A stretch of 64,000 nucleotides of DNA from Pseudomonas sp. B21_DOA (GCA_030544685.1 CP086683.1:3286001-3350000), one strand, 5' to 3'; counted from the first letter of the stretch, positions 17,719 to 27,395 are shown. The notes: generated by a model from the letters alone, not told the origin. Numbers and translations: made by a program.

Positions 17719-19111
17719 TCAGGCCTGGCTGATCAAACTCTGCCGACAATCCAGCACCAGTTTCGCCCCGCCCAGATCACTGCTGCCGACCTCAAGGCTG
17801 AAGCCATGCAGGCTGACAATCGCCGCGACGATCGACAGTCCCAAGCCAAAACCACGCTGCGGCTGGCCACCTTCAGTGCGATAGAAACGCTGAAACACCG
17901 CCTCACGTTCAGCCTCGGGAATCCCCGGCCCTGAATCGTGAACCTCGATCCGCGTCTGCCCACCCGCATTGACTCCACGCAACATCACCGTGCCGCCGGG
18001 CGGGGTGAATTTGATCGAGTTGCTCAGCAGATTCGCCAGCGCTTCGAACAACAACGCCCGGTCGCCATTGAGCGGCGGCAGCGTTTCCGGCATGTTCAGC
18101 TGGAAACGCAGATCGCCTTCCTCAGCCAGTGGCAGATAGAACTCGTGCAATTCTTCCAGCAACTGCGCGGGGTCGAGTTCGACGAAACCTGAACGGCGCT
18201 GACGATCCTCCAGTTCGGAAATCCGCAGCAGCCCTCGAAAGCGCGCCATCAGCGTGTCCGCTTCGGCCAGCACCAAATCCAGTTGCGCTGCTTGCTGCGA
18301 ACCTTCGCCGGCCTGTTGCTGCATGCGATACAACTGCGCGCGCAAGCGGGTCAGGAGTGCGCAAATCGTGGGCGATGTTGTCGCAGACGCCTTTGACCTC
18401 GTTCATCAAACGTTCGATGCGCTCGAGCATGGCGTTGACGATCGCGGCGAGCATGTCCAGTTCATCGCGGCGATTGGACAACGGCAAGCGGTGCGTCAGG
18501 TCGCCGGCGACGATAGCCTGGGCGCTATTCTGGATCGCGCGAATGCGCTGCAACGGTCGACGCCGCAACAGATGCCAACCGGCGATCCCGGGAATAATCG
18601 TCAGCGACACGCCCCAGAACAGCGCGTGCAAAATGATCCGGGTGACCGCAAACAGCGAGCCATTGTCACGCAGCAGCACCAGCCAGCGTCCGTCGCGGGT
18701 TTGCGTGGCCACCGCATCGCAGCTGTCGCTCGGCAGGGTCGGATCGTCGGAATCGGCGCATTCGGCGAGCATGTGGATCTTGCCATCCAGCGGCAGCCCT
18801 TCGGGGATTTGCTGGAGTGCACCGCCCAGGTAAACGCCGTCCGCGCTGAATAGACCGTAGGCATCGATGCCGCGGATATCGAAGGTCATGCTGGCGGCGA
18901 GGGCGTCCTCCAGTTGCTCGCCGCGAAAGTGCGAAAACAGGTGCTGACGTTGCATCAACGAATGTTTGGCGAGTTTGTCGAGGTAGCCGGACACCTCGTA
19001 GTACATGACCCCCATGAGGATCGCGCTCCACGCCACGAACAGCGAACTGTACAGCGCCAGCAGGCGGCTGCTGGAAGAGCGCCAGCCGTCAGACGGGTTC
19101 GGCAATGACAT
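17719..19111 (-). CDS. Two-component sensor histidine kinase (frame broken by two missing bases)
   Basis: From ATG 19111: first membrane helix (about 15-40), a periplasmic domain (about 41-160), a second helix, HAMP (about 190-240) and the H-box NIAHDLRTP. The frame is then lost at about 18355; two extra bases restore PLTRLRAQLYRM and the kinase domain, with N-box EALANLLSNSIKF, G1 VHDSGPGIP and G2 GFGLGLSIV. Restored length is 464 residues. The start overlaps the end of the OmpR-type regulator by 23 bp, so the pair is one operon. The signal is unknown. Confidence 0.82.
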
Positions 19112-19772
19112 AGCCGGAGCCCCGTACCGTGCGGATCAGCGGAACGTTGCCGGCTGCGTCGATCTTCTTGCGCAGTCGGCCGATGTGCACGTCGATCAGG
19201 TTGGTGCCTGGGTCGAAGTGATAACCCCAGACCTCTTCGAAAATCATCATCCGCGAGAGAATCTGGCCGCTGTTGCGCATCAGAAACTCGAGCAGCTTGT
19301 ATTCAGTCGGCAACAGCGTCAGCACCTGTTCGGCGCGTCGGGCTTCGTGGCTGATCAGGTCCAGTTCCAGGTCGGCGACTTTTAGCGTCGTGGCCTGGGT
19401 GGCGACGCTGTTCTGCCGGCGTAGCAACACTTCAACCCGCGCGGCCATTTCATCGGTGGCGAACGGCTTGGTCAGGTAGTCATCGCCACCGGCGCGCAAA
19501 CCGCGCACGCGCTCATCGACATCGGAGAGGGCGCTGATCATCAGAATCGGCGTCGCCACGCCCATGGTGCGCAGCGTGGTGACAATCGCCAGACCATCCA
19601 GCTCGGGCAGCATGCGGTCGAGGGTGATCAGGTCGTAGTTGCCGCTGACGGCGCGGTCGAGGCCTTCGCGGCCATTGTCGACCCAGTCGACGTCCAGCCC
19701 GTGGCTGCTCAGTTCGGCAACGATTTCCCGCGCGGTCACGGCGTCGTCTTCGATGGTCAAGATACGAGTCAT
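19089..19772 (-). CDS. OmpR-family response regulator
   Basis: A 227-residue regulator. The receiver domain has the acidic pair ED in LTIEDDA and the phospho-acceptor Asp52 in ITLDRMLPELDG, with Lys in YLTKPFA. The C-terminal winged helix ends RTVRGSGYVI. ATG 19772 gives the standard start MTRILTIEDD; a longer frame upstream is spurious. The stop overlaps the histidine-kinase gene, its evident partner. It resembles copper/cation-stress regulators but I cannot assign a target. Confidence 0.88.
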   Translation of the reverse strand: MTRILTIEDDAVTAREIVAELSSHGLDVDWVDNGREGLDRAVSGNYDLITLDRMLPELDGLAIVTTLRTMGVATPILMISALSDVDERVRGLRAGGDDYLTKPFATDEMAARVEVLLRRQNSVATQATTLKVADLELDLISHEARRAEQVLTLLPTEYKLLEFLMRNSGQILSRMMIFEEVWGYHFDPGTNLIDVHIGRLRKKIDAAGNVPLIRTVRGSGYVIAEPV

Positions 19773-19938
19773 AGGCAGGCCTGCTGATCGGTTCAAACGG
19801 AATGGCAGCATTTTGCCAAGAAATTACCGTGACGCTTTAAATTAACTTTCATGTTGCCGCTGCCATTCACCGGAACGGAAGCTTTGCTTGTCAAAAGATT
19901 GATATCATCTGGCCATAAAGTCCAACAGGAGTGGCGCG

Positions 19939-20274
19939 GTGAATACATTGATGAGCTCTGGCTGGAGGCCGATCGTCCTGCTCTTGCTGGTGTTTGCCAT
20001 CGGCCTCGCTTTTGCGGCCAATACGCCTTGTTCCGGCAAGAAAGGCGGAATCGACCGCTGCGATGGCGACTTGTTCCTGTGCAATGACGGCTCAATCAGC
20101 GGTTCGAAGAAGAGCTGCGCGGCAATGTTTGGCGAGCGCCAGCAGGCGCGTCCGCAAAACTTCCTGCAAGGCGACGATGGTTGCGTCTGCGGTACCGGCT
20201 CGTTTTGCACGGGGCCTCGCGGCGGCGTGTATTGCCTGACGCCAAGCGGTAAAAAGAGCTACAAGCGAAAATGA
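19939..20274 (+). CDS. Cysteine-rich exported protein of unknown function
   Basis: A 111-residue product starting GTG (19939) or ATG (19951). One N-terminal hydrophobic segment (PIVLLLLVFAIGLAFA) works as a signal peptide, and the mature part has eight cysteines (TPC, DRC, FLC, KSC, CVC, SFC, VYC) in a basic C-terminal setting ending KKSYKRK. Such density suggests four disulfides in the periplasm or outside. I do not recognise the family. Confidence 0.65.
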   Translation: MNTLMSSGWRPIVLLLLVFAIGLAFAANTPCSGKKGGIDRCDGDLFLCNDGSISGSKKSCAAMFGERQQARPQNFLQGDDGCVCGTGSFCTGPRGGVYCLTPSGKKSYKRK

Positions 20275-20393
20275 TCGACTTTGCCAATGCATAAAACCCG
20301 CTGTAATTTGGCAACTGTTGCAATTTGCAAGGTCCTAAGAAGTTCATATTTTATAAGCCATTGAAAAATAAGGATTTATTCAGTCGCTGTACC

Positions 20394-20409
20394 TGGCACG
20401 GTCACTGCA
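20394..20409 (+). promoter_or_regulatory. Sigma-54-like promoter motif
   Basis: TGGCAC-GGTCA-CTGCA matches the sigma-54 -24/-12 pattern (TGGCAC-N5-TTGCA) at 10 of 11 fixed bases and lies 54 bp upstream of the membrane-protein start. No enhancer site was looked for systematically. Confidence 0.4.
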
Positions 20410-20463
20410 ATTCCTCACATGACGAGTTGTAACACCATTTTTCATGCCTGGAGCAGCACAACA

Positions 20464-21393
20464 ATGAATAGATCCCCTGATGGCTATTATTCTGCCGTGG
20501 AAGAGTCGAGCAGTGTTTCAGGCGTGTCCTGGGGCGCGATCTTCGCCGGTGCTGCGGCTGCCGCTGCATTGTCGATGATTCTGGTATTGCTCGGTTTCGG
20601 CCTGGGCTTTTCGGCTGTTTCACCGTGGGCCGGAGAGGGCGTCAGCGCCAAGGGCCTGGGCATTTCGACGATTGTCTGGCTGGCTGTGACGCAGATTATT
20701 GCTTCCGGTATGGGCGGCTACATTGCCGGCCGTCTGCGTGTGAAGTGGGCCAACATGCACGGTGACGAAGTGTATTTCCGCGACACCGCCCATGGTTTCC
20801 TTGCTTGGTGTGTCGCCACTTTGGTCACCGCTGTGCTGGTCGTCGGTTCGGTCAGCAGCGTCGTCAGTGGCGGCGTGCAGGCCGGTGCTAACGTCGTTGG
20901 CGGTGCTGCCGGTGCGATGAGCCAGGCCGCCGGTTCGGCTGCTGCCAACACTGACAGCGATCAGAACGGTTACTTCGTCGACAGCCTGTTTCGCGATGAT
21001 CGTCCTGCTGCTGTCAGCGATGATGCCGCACGCGGCACCGTGACCCGCATCTTTGCCCAGAGCCTGGCCAACGGTCAGCTCAGCGCAGAAGACCGTACCT
21101 ACCTCGCGCAACTGGTGTCGCAACGCACCAACCTGAGCCAGGCCGATGCCGAACGTCGTGTCGACGAGATCTACGCCAACACCCAGAAAGCCATCGCTGA
21201 CGCCAAACTGAAAGCCCAGCAGGCTGCTGACACCGCCGCCAAAGTCGCTGCCTACACCTCGCTGTGGATGTTTGTAGCGCTGTTGGCCGGTGCGTTCTTC
21301 GCCAGCCTCGCAGCTACCTTCGGCGGTCGTCGTCGCGATGCGGTCGAGTACGTTGAAGTCGATACCTACACCACTACCACTCCGGTCCGTTAA
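20464..21393 (+). CDS. Conserved membrane protein (annotated elsewhere as PhnA-like)
   Basis: A 309-residue protein with hydrophobic helices at about 20-50, 65-90, 105-130 and 265-290, and a central soluble section (about 150-250) rich in Ala and charged residues. ATG 20464 has GGAG at a proper distance, better than an ATG at 20419. I recall the label PhnA-like for similar Pseudomonas proteins, but it shares no visible feature with phosphonate metabolism. A 24-residue membrane peptide follows 15 bp later. Confidence 0.7.
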   Translation: MNRSPDGYYSAVEESSSVSGVSWGAIFAGAAAAAALSMILVLLGFGLGFSAVSPWAGEGVSAKGLGISTIVWLAVTQIIASGMGGYIAGRLRVKWANMHGDEVYFRDTAHGFLAWCVATLVTAVLVVGSVSSVVSGGVQAGANVVGGAAGAMSQAAGSAAANTDSDQNGYFVDSLFRDDRPAAVSDDAARGTVTRIFAQSLANGQLSAEDRTYLAQLVSQRTNLSQADAERRVDEIYANTQKAIADAKLKAQQAADTAAKVAAYTSLWMFVALLAGAFFASLAATFGGRRRDAVEYVEVDTYTTTTPVR

Positions 21394-21407
21394 AAAGGAG
21401 AGTCACC

Positions 21408-21482
21408 ATGCGCTCATTACTGTTGTTCTTCCTCGGCGTACCGATCCCGATCATCATCCTGATCGCCCTGTTCGTGCACTGA
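21408..21482 (+). CDS. 24-residue hydrophobic peptide
   Basis: ATG at 21408 with an excellent ribosome site (AAAAGGAG, 8 bp upstream) encodes 24 residues: a single membrane span, MRSLLLFFLGVPIPIIILIA then LFVH. It sits 15 bp after the membrane-protein gene and before a terminator, so it is probably the second gene of that operon. Small single-span proteins often modulate a larger membrane partner, which here would be the preceding gene; this is inference. Confidence 0.7.
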   Translation: MRSLLLFFLGVPIPIIILIALFVH

Positions 21483-21505
21483 TCCCTCTGAGGCAGGATG
21501 CCTCT

Positions 21506-21537
21506 GCCGCTTTACCTTCGGGTAAAAGCGGCTTTTT
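21506..21537 (+). terminator. Rho-independent terminator
   Basis: GCCGCTTTACC-TTCG-GGTAAAAGCGGC followed by TTTTT. It has the stable UUCG-type tetraloop and ends the two-gene membrane operon. Confidence 0.85.
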
Positions 21538-21603
21538 GCTTTCTGCGGTGCCAAAAGCGAAAATCCCTGCGCAAAGCGGGCGTTCCGCTTTATCACTTTA
21601 AGG

Positions 21604-22152
21604 ATGAGTCAGTTGGACAAGAAGGAAACCAAACGCCAGGTCGGCGAAATGCTCGATGCCGGTCGCTCGAAAACCGAGACTTTCCAGGCATTCTCCGGTG
21701 GTGCGCTGAAAGACAAGGCGCTGGCCTACCTGATCGGCTCACGCCCCGATCCGGATCTGATTGAACGACACGCCGGCAAGATCAAAATCCTTCTCGGACT
21801 GATCTATGTCCAGGCGCTGATCGGTCTGGTGGGCGGCTATTTCCTCGGGCTGACTATCAGCACTGGCTTTGCCATCGGACTTGGTTTGTTTGCAGGTGGC
21901 GTGCCTTTGCTCTTTGCCTGGGGTTTTTATCGCAACGCAGCTCACGCTTACACGGTGTACGTGGTGCTCTCGATCAGCCAGGTGCCGCGCATGTTCAAGG
22001 AATACGGAGATGACCCGACCGGTACGGTGATCGGCGTGGCAATCACGCTGGCGATGATTTTCTACGTCGCGTGGTTGAAGAACCTGCTGTTCCCCGACCT
22101 CGGTTTCTTCGGCGCAAAGAAAATCAAAGGCCAGTTCGTCTTCTCCAACTAA
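21604..22152 (+). CDS. Integral membrane protein of unknown function
   Basis: A 182-residue protein. The first 55 residues are soluble and helical (KKETKRQVGEMLDAGRSKTETFQAF). Four hydrophobic segments follow: KILLGLIYVQALIGLVGGYFL, FAIGLGLFAGGVPLLFAWGF, a short one around VYVVLSISQV, and TVIGVAITLAMIFYVAWL. No family recognised. It lies upstream of hcnA but has a different promoter context and is probably not part of the cyanide operon. Confidence 0.72.
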   Translation: MSQLDKKETKRQVGEMLDAGRSKTETFQAFSGGALKDKALAYLIGSRPDPDLIERHAGKIKILLGLIYVQALIGLVGGYFLGLTISTGFAIGLGLFAGGVPLLFAWGFYRNAAHAYTVYVVLSISQVPRMFKEYGDDPTGTVIGVAITLAMIFYVAWLKNLLFPDLGFFGAKKIKGQFVFSN

Positions 22153-22175
22153 TCGTTACCATCCCGCCATTTTCA

Positions 22176-22189
22176 CTGGCCTGGATCAA
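22176..22189 (+). promoter_or_regulatory. ANR (FNR-type) box upstream of hcnA
   Basis: CTGGC-CTGG-ATCAA fits the TTGAT-N4-ATCAA half-site pattern with a degenerate left half (TTGGC type), as in known hcn promoters where ANR activates cyanide synthesis at low oxygen. Confidence 0.6.
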
Positions 22190-22369
22190 TATTTCGCGTG
22201 GCGATGTCGCCTACCGTAAATGACCCAGGCCTTTGCTGAGGTATGAGCTACAGTGCTTCTCGCGCACCTTGTTGCGCTGACGAAGTATCCGCGTCGACGT
22301 TGAAAACACAGCAAAAAAGCGTCGACGAGGCGTAGTGCAGCAAGGAGCTGTCACAACCTCAACTGAATC

Positions 22370-22380
22370 TTCACGGACGA
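22370..22380 (+). promoter_or_regulatory. RsmA/RsmE binding site at the hcnA ribosome-binding site
   Basis: TTCACGGACGA, with a central GGA, overlaps the ribosome-binding region about 10 bp before the hcnA ATG. Published hcnA leaders carry the almost identical TTCACGGATGA, where Rsm proteins repress translation and GacA-controlled small RNAs relieve it. A second GGA (CAAGGAG) lies at about 22341-22347. Confidence 0.65.
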
Positions 22381-22388
22381 ACACCGTA

Positions 22389-22703
22389 ATGAACTGCCTA
22401 GAAAGAACCTTCGATATCCAGCCCTTGGTGCAGGCGGACATGACCGTGCACATCAACGGCCAAACGATCAGCGCCGCCATTGGCGAAACTGTCCTCAGCG
22501 TCATCCAGTCCCTCGGCGTGCGGCAGATCGCACGCAACGACCACGATCAGATCAGCGGCGCCTATTGCGGCATGGGCGTGTGCCAGTGCTGTCTGGTGAA
22601 AATCAACGGTCGCCACAAACGCCGGGCCTGCCAGACCGTGGTGCGCGACGGCATGCAGATTGAGACTCAGGTCAACCGCGTCGTCGCGCAGGAGGTCGTA
22701 TGA
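22389..22703 (+). CDS. hcnA: Hydrogen cyanide synthase subunit A (2Fe-2S protein)
   Basis: A 104-residue ferredoxin-like subunit that takes electrons from glycine oxidation in the membrane-bound cyanide synthase (glycine to HCN and CO2). The cluster cysteines are at about 60, 65, 67/68 and 81 (YCGMGVCQCC, then RRACQT). ATG 22389 gives the known HcnA start pattern; later ATG 22440 would remove 17 conserved residues. Its stop overlaps hcnB by ATGA. Regulation by ANR and Gac/Rsm is suggested by the sites upstream. Confidence 0.93.
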   Translation: MNCLERTFDIQPLVQADMTVHINGQTISAAIGETVLSVIQSLGVRQIARNDHDQISGAYCGMGVCQCCLVKINGRHKRRACQTVVRDGMQIETQVNRVVAQEVV

Positions 22704-24108
22704 GCCTGCAACCGTTGATCGTCGGCGGCGGGCCGGCGGGGATGGCGGCGGCCATCGAACTGGCGCGCCACGGCGTGCGCAGCACCTTGCTCGAAGAGGC
22801 TTCGCGCCTCGGCGGGGTGGTCTATCGCGGGCCGTTGCGTGATGGCGTGCAACTGGATTATCTCGGGCCGCGCTATTCCGAAGCACTGGACAAACTGCAT
22901 GGTGAATTTCAGCAACAGTCGGGGCTGATCGACGTGCGCCTCAACCATCGCGTGGTCGGCGCCGAAGGCACCCGCGCGTTGGTGGTGCTCGACGGCGATG
23001 AGCAACTGCACGAGATCGCTTATCCGCAACTGCTGCTGGCCGCCGGTTGTCATGAACGCAGCGTGCCGTTTCCCGGCTGGACGTTGCCGGGAGTCATCCT
23101 GCTCGGCGGCCTGCAACTGCAGATCAAGAGTGGCGTGGTCAAGCCGCAAGGGCCGGTGATCATCGCCGGTACCGGGCCGCTGCTGCCGCTGGTGGCGACC
23201 CAATTGCATGCCGCTGGCGTGCGCGTCGCCGGTGTCTACGAGGCTTGCGCGTTCGGCAAGATCGCCCGCGAGAGTCTGGCGCTATTGAACAAACCGCAGC
23301 TATTCCTCGACGGCTTGAGCATGCTCGCTTACCTCAAGTTGCACGGCATCCCGATGAACTACGGTTGGGGGTGGTCGCAGCCCACGGCGAGGGCGAATTG
23401 AAGAGCGTCAGCGTCGCGCCGTATTCGTCGACGTGGGAGGCGGATCTGTCGCGGGTCGAACGCTTCGAAGCGCAGACGTTGGCGGTGGGGTACGGTTTTA
23501 TTCCGCGCACGCAATTGAGTCAGCAGATGGGTCTTGATCACGGCTTCAGCGACGATGGCTACCTGCGAGCCCACGCCAATATCTGGCAGCAAAGCAGCGT
23601 GGCGCATGTGCATCTGGCCGGTGACATGGGCGGAATTCGCGGCGGTGAAGCGGCGATGCTCGCCGGCAAGATCGCCGCCACTTCGATTCTGCTGCAACGT
23701 GGCGTACTCGACGCCGGACTGGCCCGCGTTCGCCGCGACCGTTACGCGAGCAAGCTCAGAGCCATCGTGCGCTTCCGCGCAGCGGTGGATCGCTACACCG
23801 AGCGCGGCGTCGGCCAGACTGCTTTGCCCGCAGCCGACACGGTGATCTGCCGCTGCGAACATGCGACCCGCGCCGACATCGACCTGGCCCTGGAGCAGGG
23901 CGTGCAAGACATCGCCAGCCTGAAAATGCGCACCCGCGTGAGCATGGGCGATTGCCAGGGGCGGATGTGCGTCGGTTATTGCAGTGATCGCCTGCGCCAG
24001 GCCACCGGACGTCAGGATGTCGGCTGGCTGCGCCCGCGCTTTCCGATTGATCCAGTGCCATTTTCCGCGTTTCAGTCCTTCGGCACGGAGGCCGCTTCCC
24101 ATGAGTAA
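22700..24108 (+). CDS. hcnB: Hydrogen cyanide synthase subunit B (frame broken by one missing base)
   Basis: An FAD/NAD(P)-binding subunit of cyanide synthase. It starts MSLQPLIVGGGPAGMAAA (dinucleotide-binding GxGxxG), has a second nucleotide site PVIIAGTGPLLPLVA, and ends with a cysteine-rich BFD-type 2Fe-2S domain (ICRCEHATRADI, then GDCQGRMCVGYC). The frame breaks at the G run 23367-23371: one more G turns the stop-terminated frame into NYGWGVVAAHGEGELK. Restored length is 469 residues, as usual. Given intact hcnA and hcnC, sequencing error is the likelier cause. Confidence 0.9.
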
Positions 24109-25360
24109 GTTCTACGACGTGGTCATTGCCGGTGGCGGTGTTATCGGCGCGTCCTGCGCCTACCAATTGTCAAAACGCAAAGACCTCAAGGTGGCACTGA
24201 TCGACGCCAAGCGCCCCGGCAACGCGACCCGCGCGTCGGCTGGCGGTTTGTGGGCGATCGGCGAGTCGGTCGGCCTCGGCTGCGGGGTGATTTTCTTTCG
24301 CATGATGTCGGCCAATCGCAAGCGCGCGACCCAGGGCGCAGCGGTGGCGGTGGACGCCAGTACGCCGCACATTTTGCCGCAGTCGTTTTTCGATTTTGCC
24401 TTGCAGTCCAACGCGCTGTACCCGGCGTTGCACCGCGAGCTGAAAGACAACCACGGCATGGATTGCAAGTTCGAGAGAACCGGGCTGAAATTCGTGATTT
24501 ATGACGACGAGGATCGGCTGTATGCCGAGCACATCGTCGGCTGCATTCCGCATCTGGCCGATCAAGTGCGCTGGCTCGATCAAGCGGCGTTGCGCGCGGC
24601 GGAGCCGAGTGTCAGTCATGAGGCTCGCGGGGCGCTGGAGTTTCTTTGTGATCATCAGGTCAGCCCGTTCCGCCTCGCGGATGCCTACATGGAAGGCGCG
24701 CGGCAGAACGGCGTCGACATCTTCGTCAACACCAACGTCACCGGCGTGCTGCATCACGGCACTCGCGTGACGGGAGTGCAGACGGCGGAGGCGGGGGTGT
24801 TCCACTGCAAGACGCTGATCAACGCCGCAGGCGCCTGGGCGGCGGATTTGAGCGAGTGGGCGACGGGTATTCGCATTCCGGTAAAACCGGTGAAAGGCCA
24901 GATCCTGCTGACCGAGCGCATGCCGAAGATCCTCAACGGCTGCCTGACCACCAGCGATTGCTACGTGGCGCAAAAGGACAACGGCGAAATCCTCATTGGT
25001 AGCACCACCGAAGACAAAGGCTTCGACGTCACCACCACCTACCCGGAAATCGCCGGGCTGGTGCAGGGCGCGGTGCGCTGTCTGCCGGAGCTTGTGGACG
25101 TCAATCTGAAACGCACTTGGGCGGGACTGCGTCCGGGCTCACCGGATGAATTGCCGATCCTCGGGCCGATGCGCGGGGTCGAGGGTTATCTGAATGCTTG
25201 CGGGCACTTCCGCACCGGCATTCTGACGTCGGCGATTACCGGGGTGTTGCTGGACAAACTGGTGAATGACGAGCCGCTGCCGCTGGATATCACGCCGTTT
25301 CTGGCGGAGCGGTTTGCAGTTGCAGCCGTCGAGCCGGTGCCCGCGCTGGAACTGGCCTGA
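24101..25360 (+). CDS. hcnC: Hydrogen cyanide synthase subunit C (FAD-dependent)
   Basis: A 419-residue DadA-type FAD oxidoreductase: N-terminal DVVIAGGGVIGASCAYQLSKR dinucleotide motif, glycine-oxidase-like substrate domain, and the final WAGLRPGSPDELPILGP-GHFRTGI signature. With HcnA and HcnB it oxidises glycine to HCN and CO2 at the cytoplasmic membrane. ATG 24101 overlaps the end of hcnB by 8 bp, so translation is coupled. Complete. Confidence 0.93.
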   Translation: MSKFYDVVIAGGGVIGASCAYQLSKRKDLKVALIDAKRPGNATRASAGGLWAIGESVGLGCGVIFFRMMSANRKRATQGAAVAVDASTPHILPQSFFDFALQSNALYPALHRELKDNHGMDCKFERTGLKFVIYDDEDRLYAEHIVGCIPHLADQVRWLDQAALRAAEPSVSHEARGALEFLCDHQVSPFRLADAYMEGARQNGVDIFVNTNVTGVLHHGTRVTGVQTAEAGVFHCKTLINAAGAWAADLSEWATGIRIPVKPVKGQILLTERMPKILNGCLTTSDCYVAQKDNGEILIGSTTEDKGFDVTTTYPEIAGLVQGAVRCLPELVDVNLKRTWAGLRPGSPDELPILGPMRGVEGYLNACGHFRTGILTSAITGVLLDKLVNDEPLPLDITPFLAERFAVAAVEPVPALELA

Positions 25361-25390
25361 CCCAGGCAGCATTGATGTTGAATGTGCCGG

Positions 25391-25490
25391 CCTCTTCGCG
25401 GGCAAGCCCGCTCCCACAGGGTTATATGTCGTACACGAAATATCGGTTCGACTCGACCAATGTGGGAGCGGGCTTGCCCGCGATGGCGGC
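25391..25490. repeat. REP pair between hcnC and the Kef antiporter gene
   Basis: Complementary REP units (gcgggcaagcccgctccc and gggagcgggcttgcccgc) in inverted orientation, about 50 bp apart, between converging genes. Confidence 0.8.
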
Positions 25491-25508
25491 TTGAGCAGCG
25501 CCGGATTT

Positions 25509-27317
25509 TCAGCTGTCGCGCGCTTGCTCTTCCAGTTGATCCGATTCAAACAACTTCGCCAGTTCCGCCCGGGCTTCCTGGGCGGTCTGCAGGACTTTGG
25601 CGGCGTCGTCGTAAACGGCGTGTTGCGCCTCCAGTACCTGTTCGTCGTGATGCTTGAAACGCTTGATGCGCGCATCGGCCTGGGCCTGGGTCAGCCCGAG
25701 GCCGACCAGCGTGCGCCGGCTCATTTCCAGGCTCGAATAATAGGTCTCACGAATCGCTTCCGCGCCGACATCAACCAGGCGATGCACGTGCTGACGGTTA
25801 CGCGCGCGGGCGATGATTTTCATGTGCGGATAGAGCTTGTGCACCACTTCGGCAGTCTTGATGTTGGTCTCCGGATCGTCCGTGGCAATGACGAAATACT
25901 CCGCTTCGCCAACCTTTGCCGCGTGAAGGATTTCCGGGCGCATCGGGTCGCCATAGAACACCGGCACACCGCCGAAGCTGCGCGACAGTTCGATGGTTTC
26001 CACCGAGGTGTCCAGCGCAACGAACTTGATGTTCTGCGCGCGCAGAATCCGCGCCACGATCTGGCCCATCCGGCCCATGCCGGCAATCACCACGCGCGGC
26101 GCTTCGGTGTCGATTTCGCGGAATTTCTCCGGCACTTCCACCGGCTGCACTTTGGGGCTGACCAGCCGTGCGCAGATCAACAGCAACAACGGCGTCAGCG
26201 CCATCGACAGGGTGATGGTCAGCACCAGCAAGTCGTAGAGACGCGGCTCGAACAGGCCTTGGTCGCGACCGATCTTGAATACCACGAAGGCAAACTCACC
26301 GCCGGCAGCGAGGACGATGCCGAGGCGGATTGCGCTGATCTTGTTCAATCCTCCCGCCAGGCGCCCGACCACGAACAGCAGCGGCAATTTCAGGCCGATC
26401 AGCAGCAGGGTCAGGCCCAACACGGTGATCGGCGCGCTCAACAACAGGCTGAGATTGGCGCCCATGCCGACGCTGATGAAAAACAGCCCGAGCAGCAGGC
26501 CTTTGAACGGTTCGATCTGCGCTTCCAGTTCATGGCGATATTCCGAATCCGCCAGCAGCAGGCCGGCAAGAAACGCACCCAACGCCATCGACACACCGAC
26601 CAGATCCATCAGCCACGCCGTGCCGATCACCACCAGCAGCGCAGTGGCAGTAGATACCTCGGGCAGACCGGTTTTCGCCACCACGCGGAACACCGGACGC
26701 AGCAGATATCGCCCGCCGATCACCACCACGGCAATGCCGCCGAGCACCTGCAGGCTGTGCCGAATATCGTCGGCGGTGCTGGTGTGGTGATCAACGCCAG
26801 CGAGCATCGGCACCAGGGCGATCAATGGAATCGCGGCGATGTCCTGGAACAGCAGAATCGCAAACGCCAGACGCCCGTGGGGGCTGGTCAGTTCCTTGCG
26901 TTCGGCGAGGCTCTGCAGGCCAAACGCGGTAGATGAAAGCGCCAGACCGAGGCCCAGCACGATCGCACTGTTCAGCGGCTGGCCGAACACCGACAGCGCC
27001 AGCCCGCCGATCACGGACGCGGTCAGCAGCACCTGCGCCAGGCCGACACCGAACACCGATTTGCGCATCACCCACAAGCGCCGCGGCGACAGCTCGAGGC
27101 CGATGATGAACAGCAACAACACCACGCCGAGTTCGGAAATATGCGCAACGCTTTGCGGATTGCCGATCAGTCCCAGCACCGATGGGCCGATGATCACCCC
27201 GGCAAACAGATAACCCAGCACAGCGCCCAGTTGCAGGCGTTTGGCCAAAGGCACGGTGAGCACCGCCGCGAACAGAAACACGACAGCGGCTTGCAACAGA
27301 TTGCCTTCATGGGGCAT
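25509..27317 (-). CDS. KefB/KefC-type cation:proton antiporter with RCK domain
   Basis: A 602-residue protein: a twelve-helix CPA2 antiporter domain (about 1-385) with the typical GVIIGPSVLG and LFIIGLELSP motifs, then a cytoplasmic RCK_N nucleotide-binding domain starting VVIAGMGRMGQIVARIL. Kef systems export K+ in exchange for H+ when glutathione conjugates accumulate, protecting against electrophiles. No ancillary KefF/KefG gene is adjacent. ATG 27317 is the first good start; ends with an acidic, coiled-coil-prone tail. Confidence 0.88.
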   Translation of the reverse strand: MPHEGNLLQAAVVFLFAAVLTVPLAKRLQLGAVLGYLFAGVIIGPSVLGLIGNPQSVAHISELGVVLLLFIIGLELSPRRLWVMRKSVFGVGLAQVLLTASVIGGLALSVFGQPLNSAIVLGLGLALSSTAFGLQSLAERKELTSPHGRLAFAILLFQDIAAIPLIALVPMLAGVDHHTSTADDIRHSLQVLGGIAVVVIGGRYLLRPVFRVVAKTGLPEVSTATALLVVIGTAWLMDLVGVSMALGAFLAGLLLADSEYRHELEAQIEPFKGLLLGLFFISVGMGANLSLLLSAPITVLGLTLLLIGLKLPLLFVVGRLAGGLNKISAIRLGIVLAAGGEFAFVVFKIGRDQGLFEPRLYDLLVLTITLSMALTPLLLLICARLVSPKVQPVEVPEKFREIDTEAPRVVIAGMGRMGQIVARILRAQNIKFVALDTSVETIELSRSFGGVPVFYGDPMRPEILHAAKVGEAEYFVIATDDPETNIKTAEVVHKLYPHMKIIARARNRQHVHRLVDVGAEAIRETYYSSLEMSRRTLVGLGLTQAQADARIKRFKHHDEQVLEAQHAVYDDAAKVLQTAQEARAELAKLFESDQLEEQARDS

Positions 27318-27395
27318 TGGAACGACTCCTGACTACGGGTACGGCGGGGCGACAAGGATAAGGGTTACGCGGTCTCCAGACCATTCGAGATCCAA

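Noticed and set aside
25266..26936. 556-codon plus-strand open frame across the Kef gene
   Set aside because: It is antisense to a well-conserved antiporter, with Gln/Arg/His-rich composition caused by reading GC-rich codons backward.
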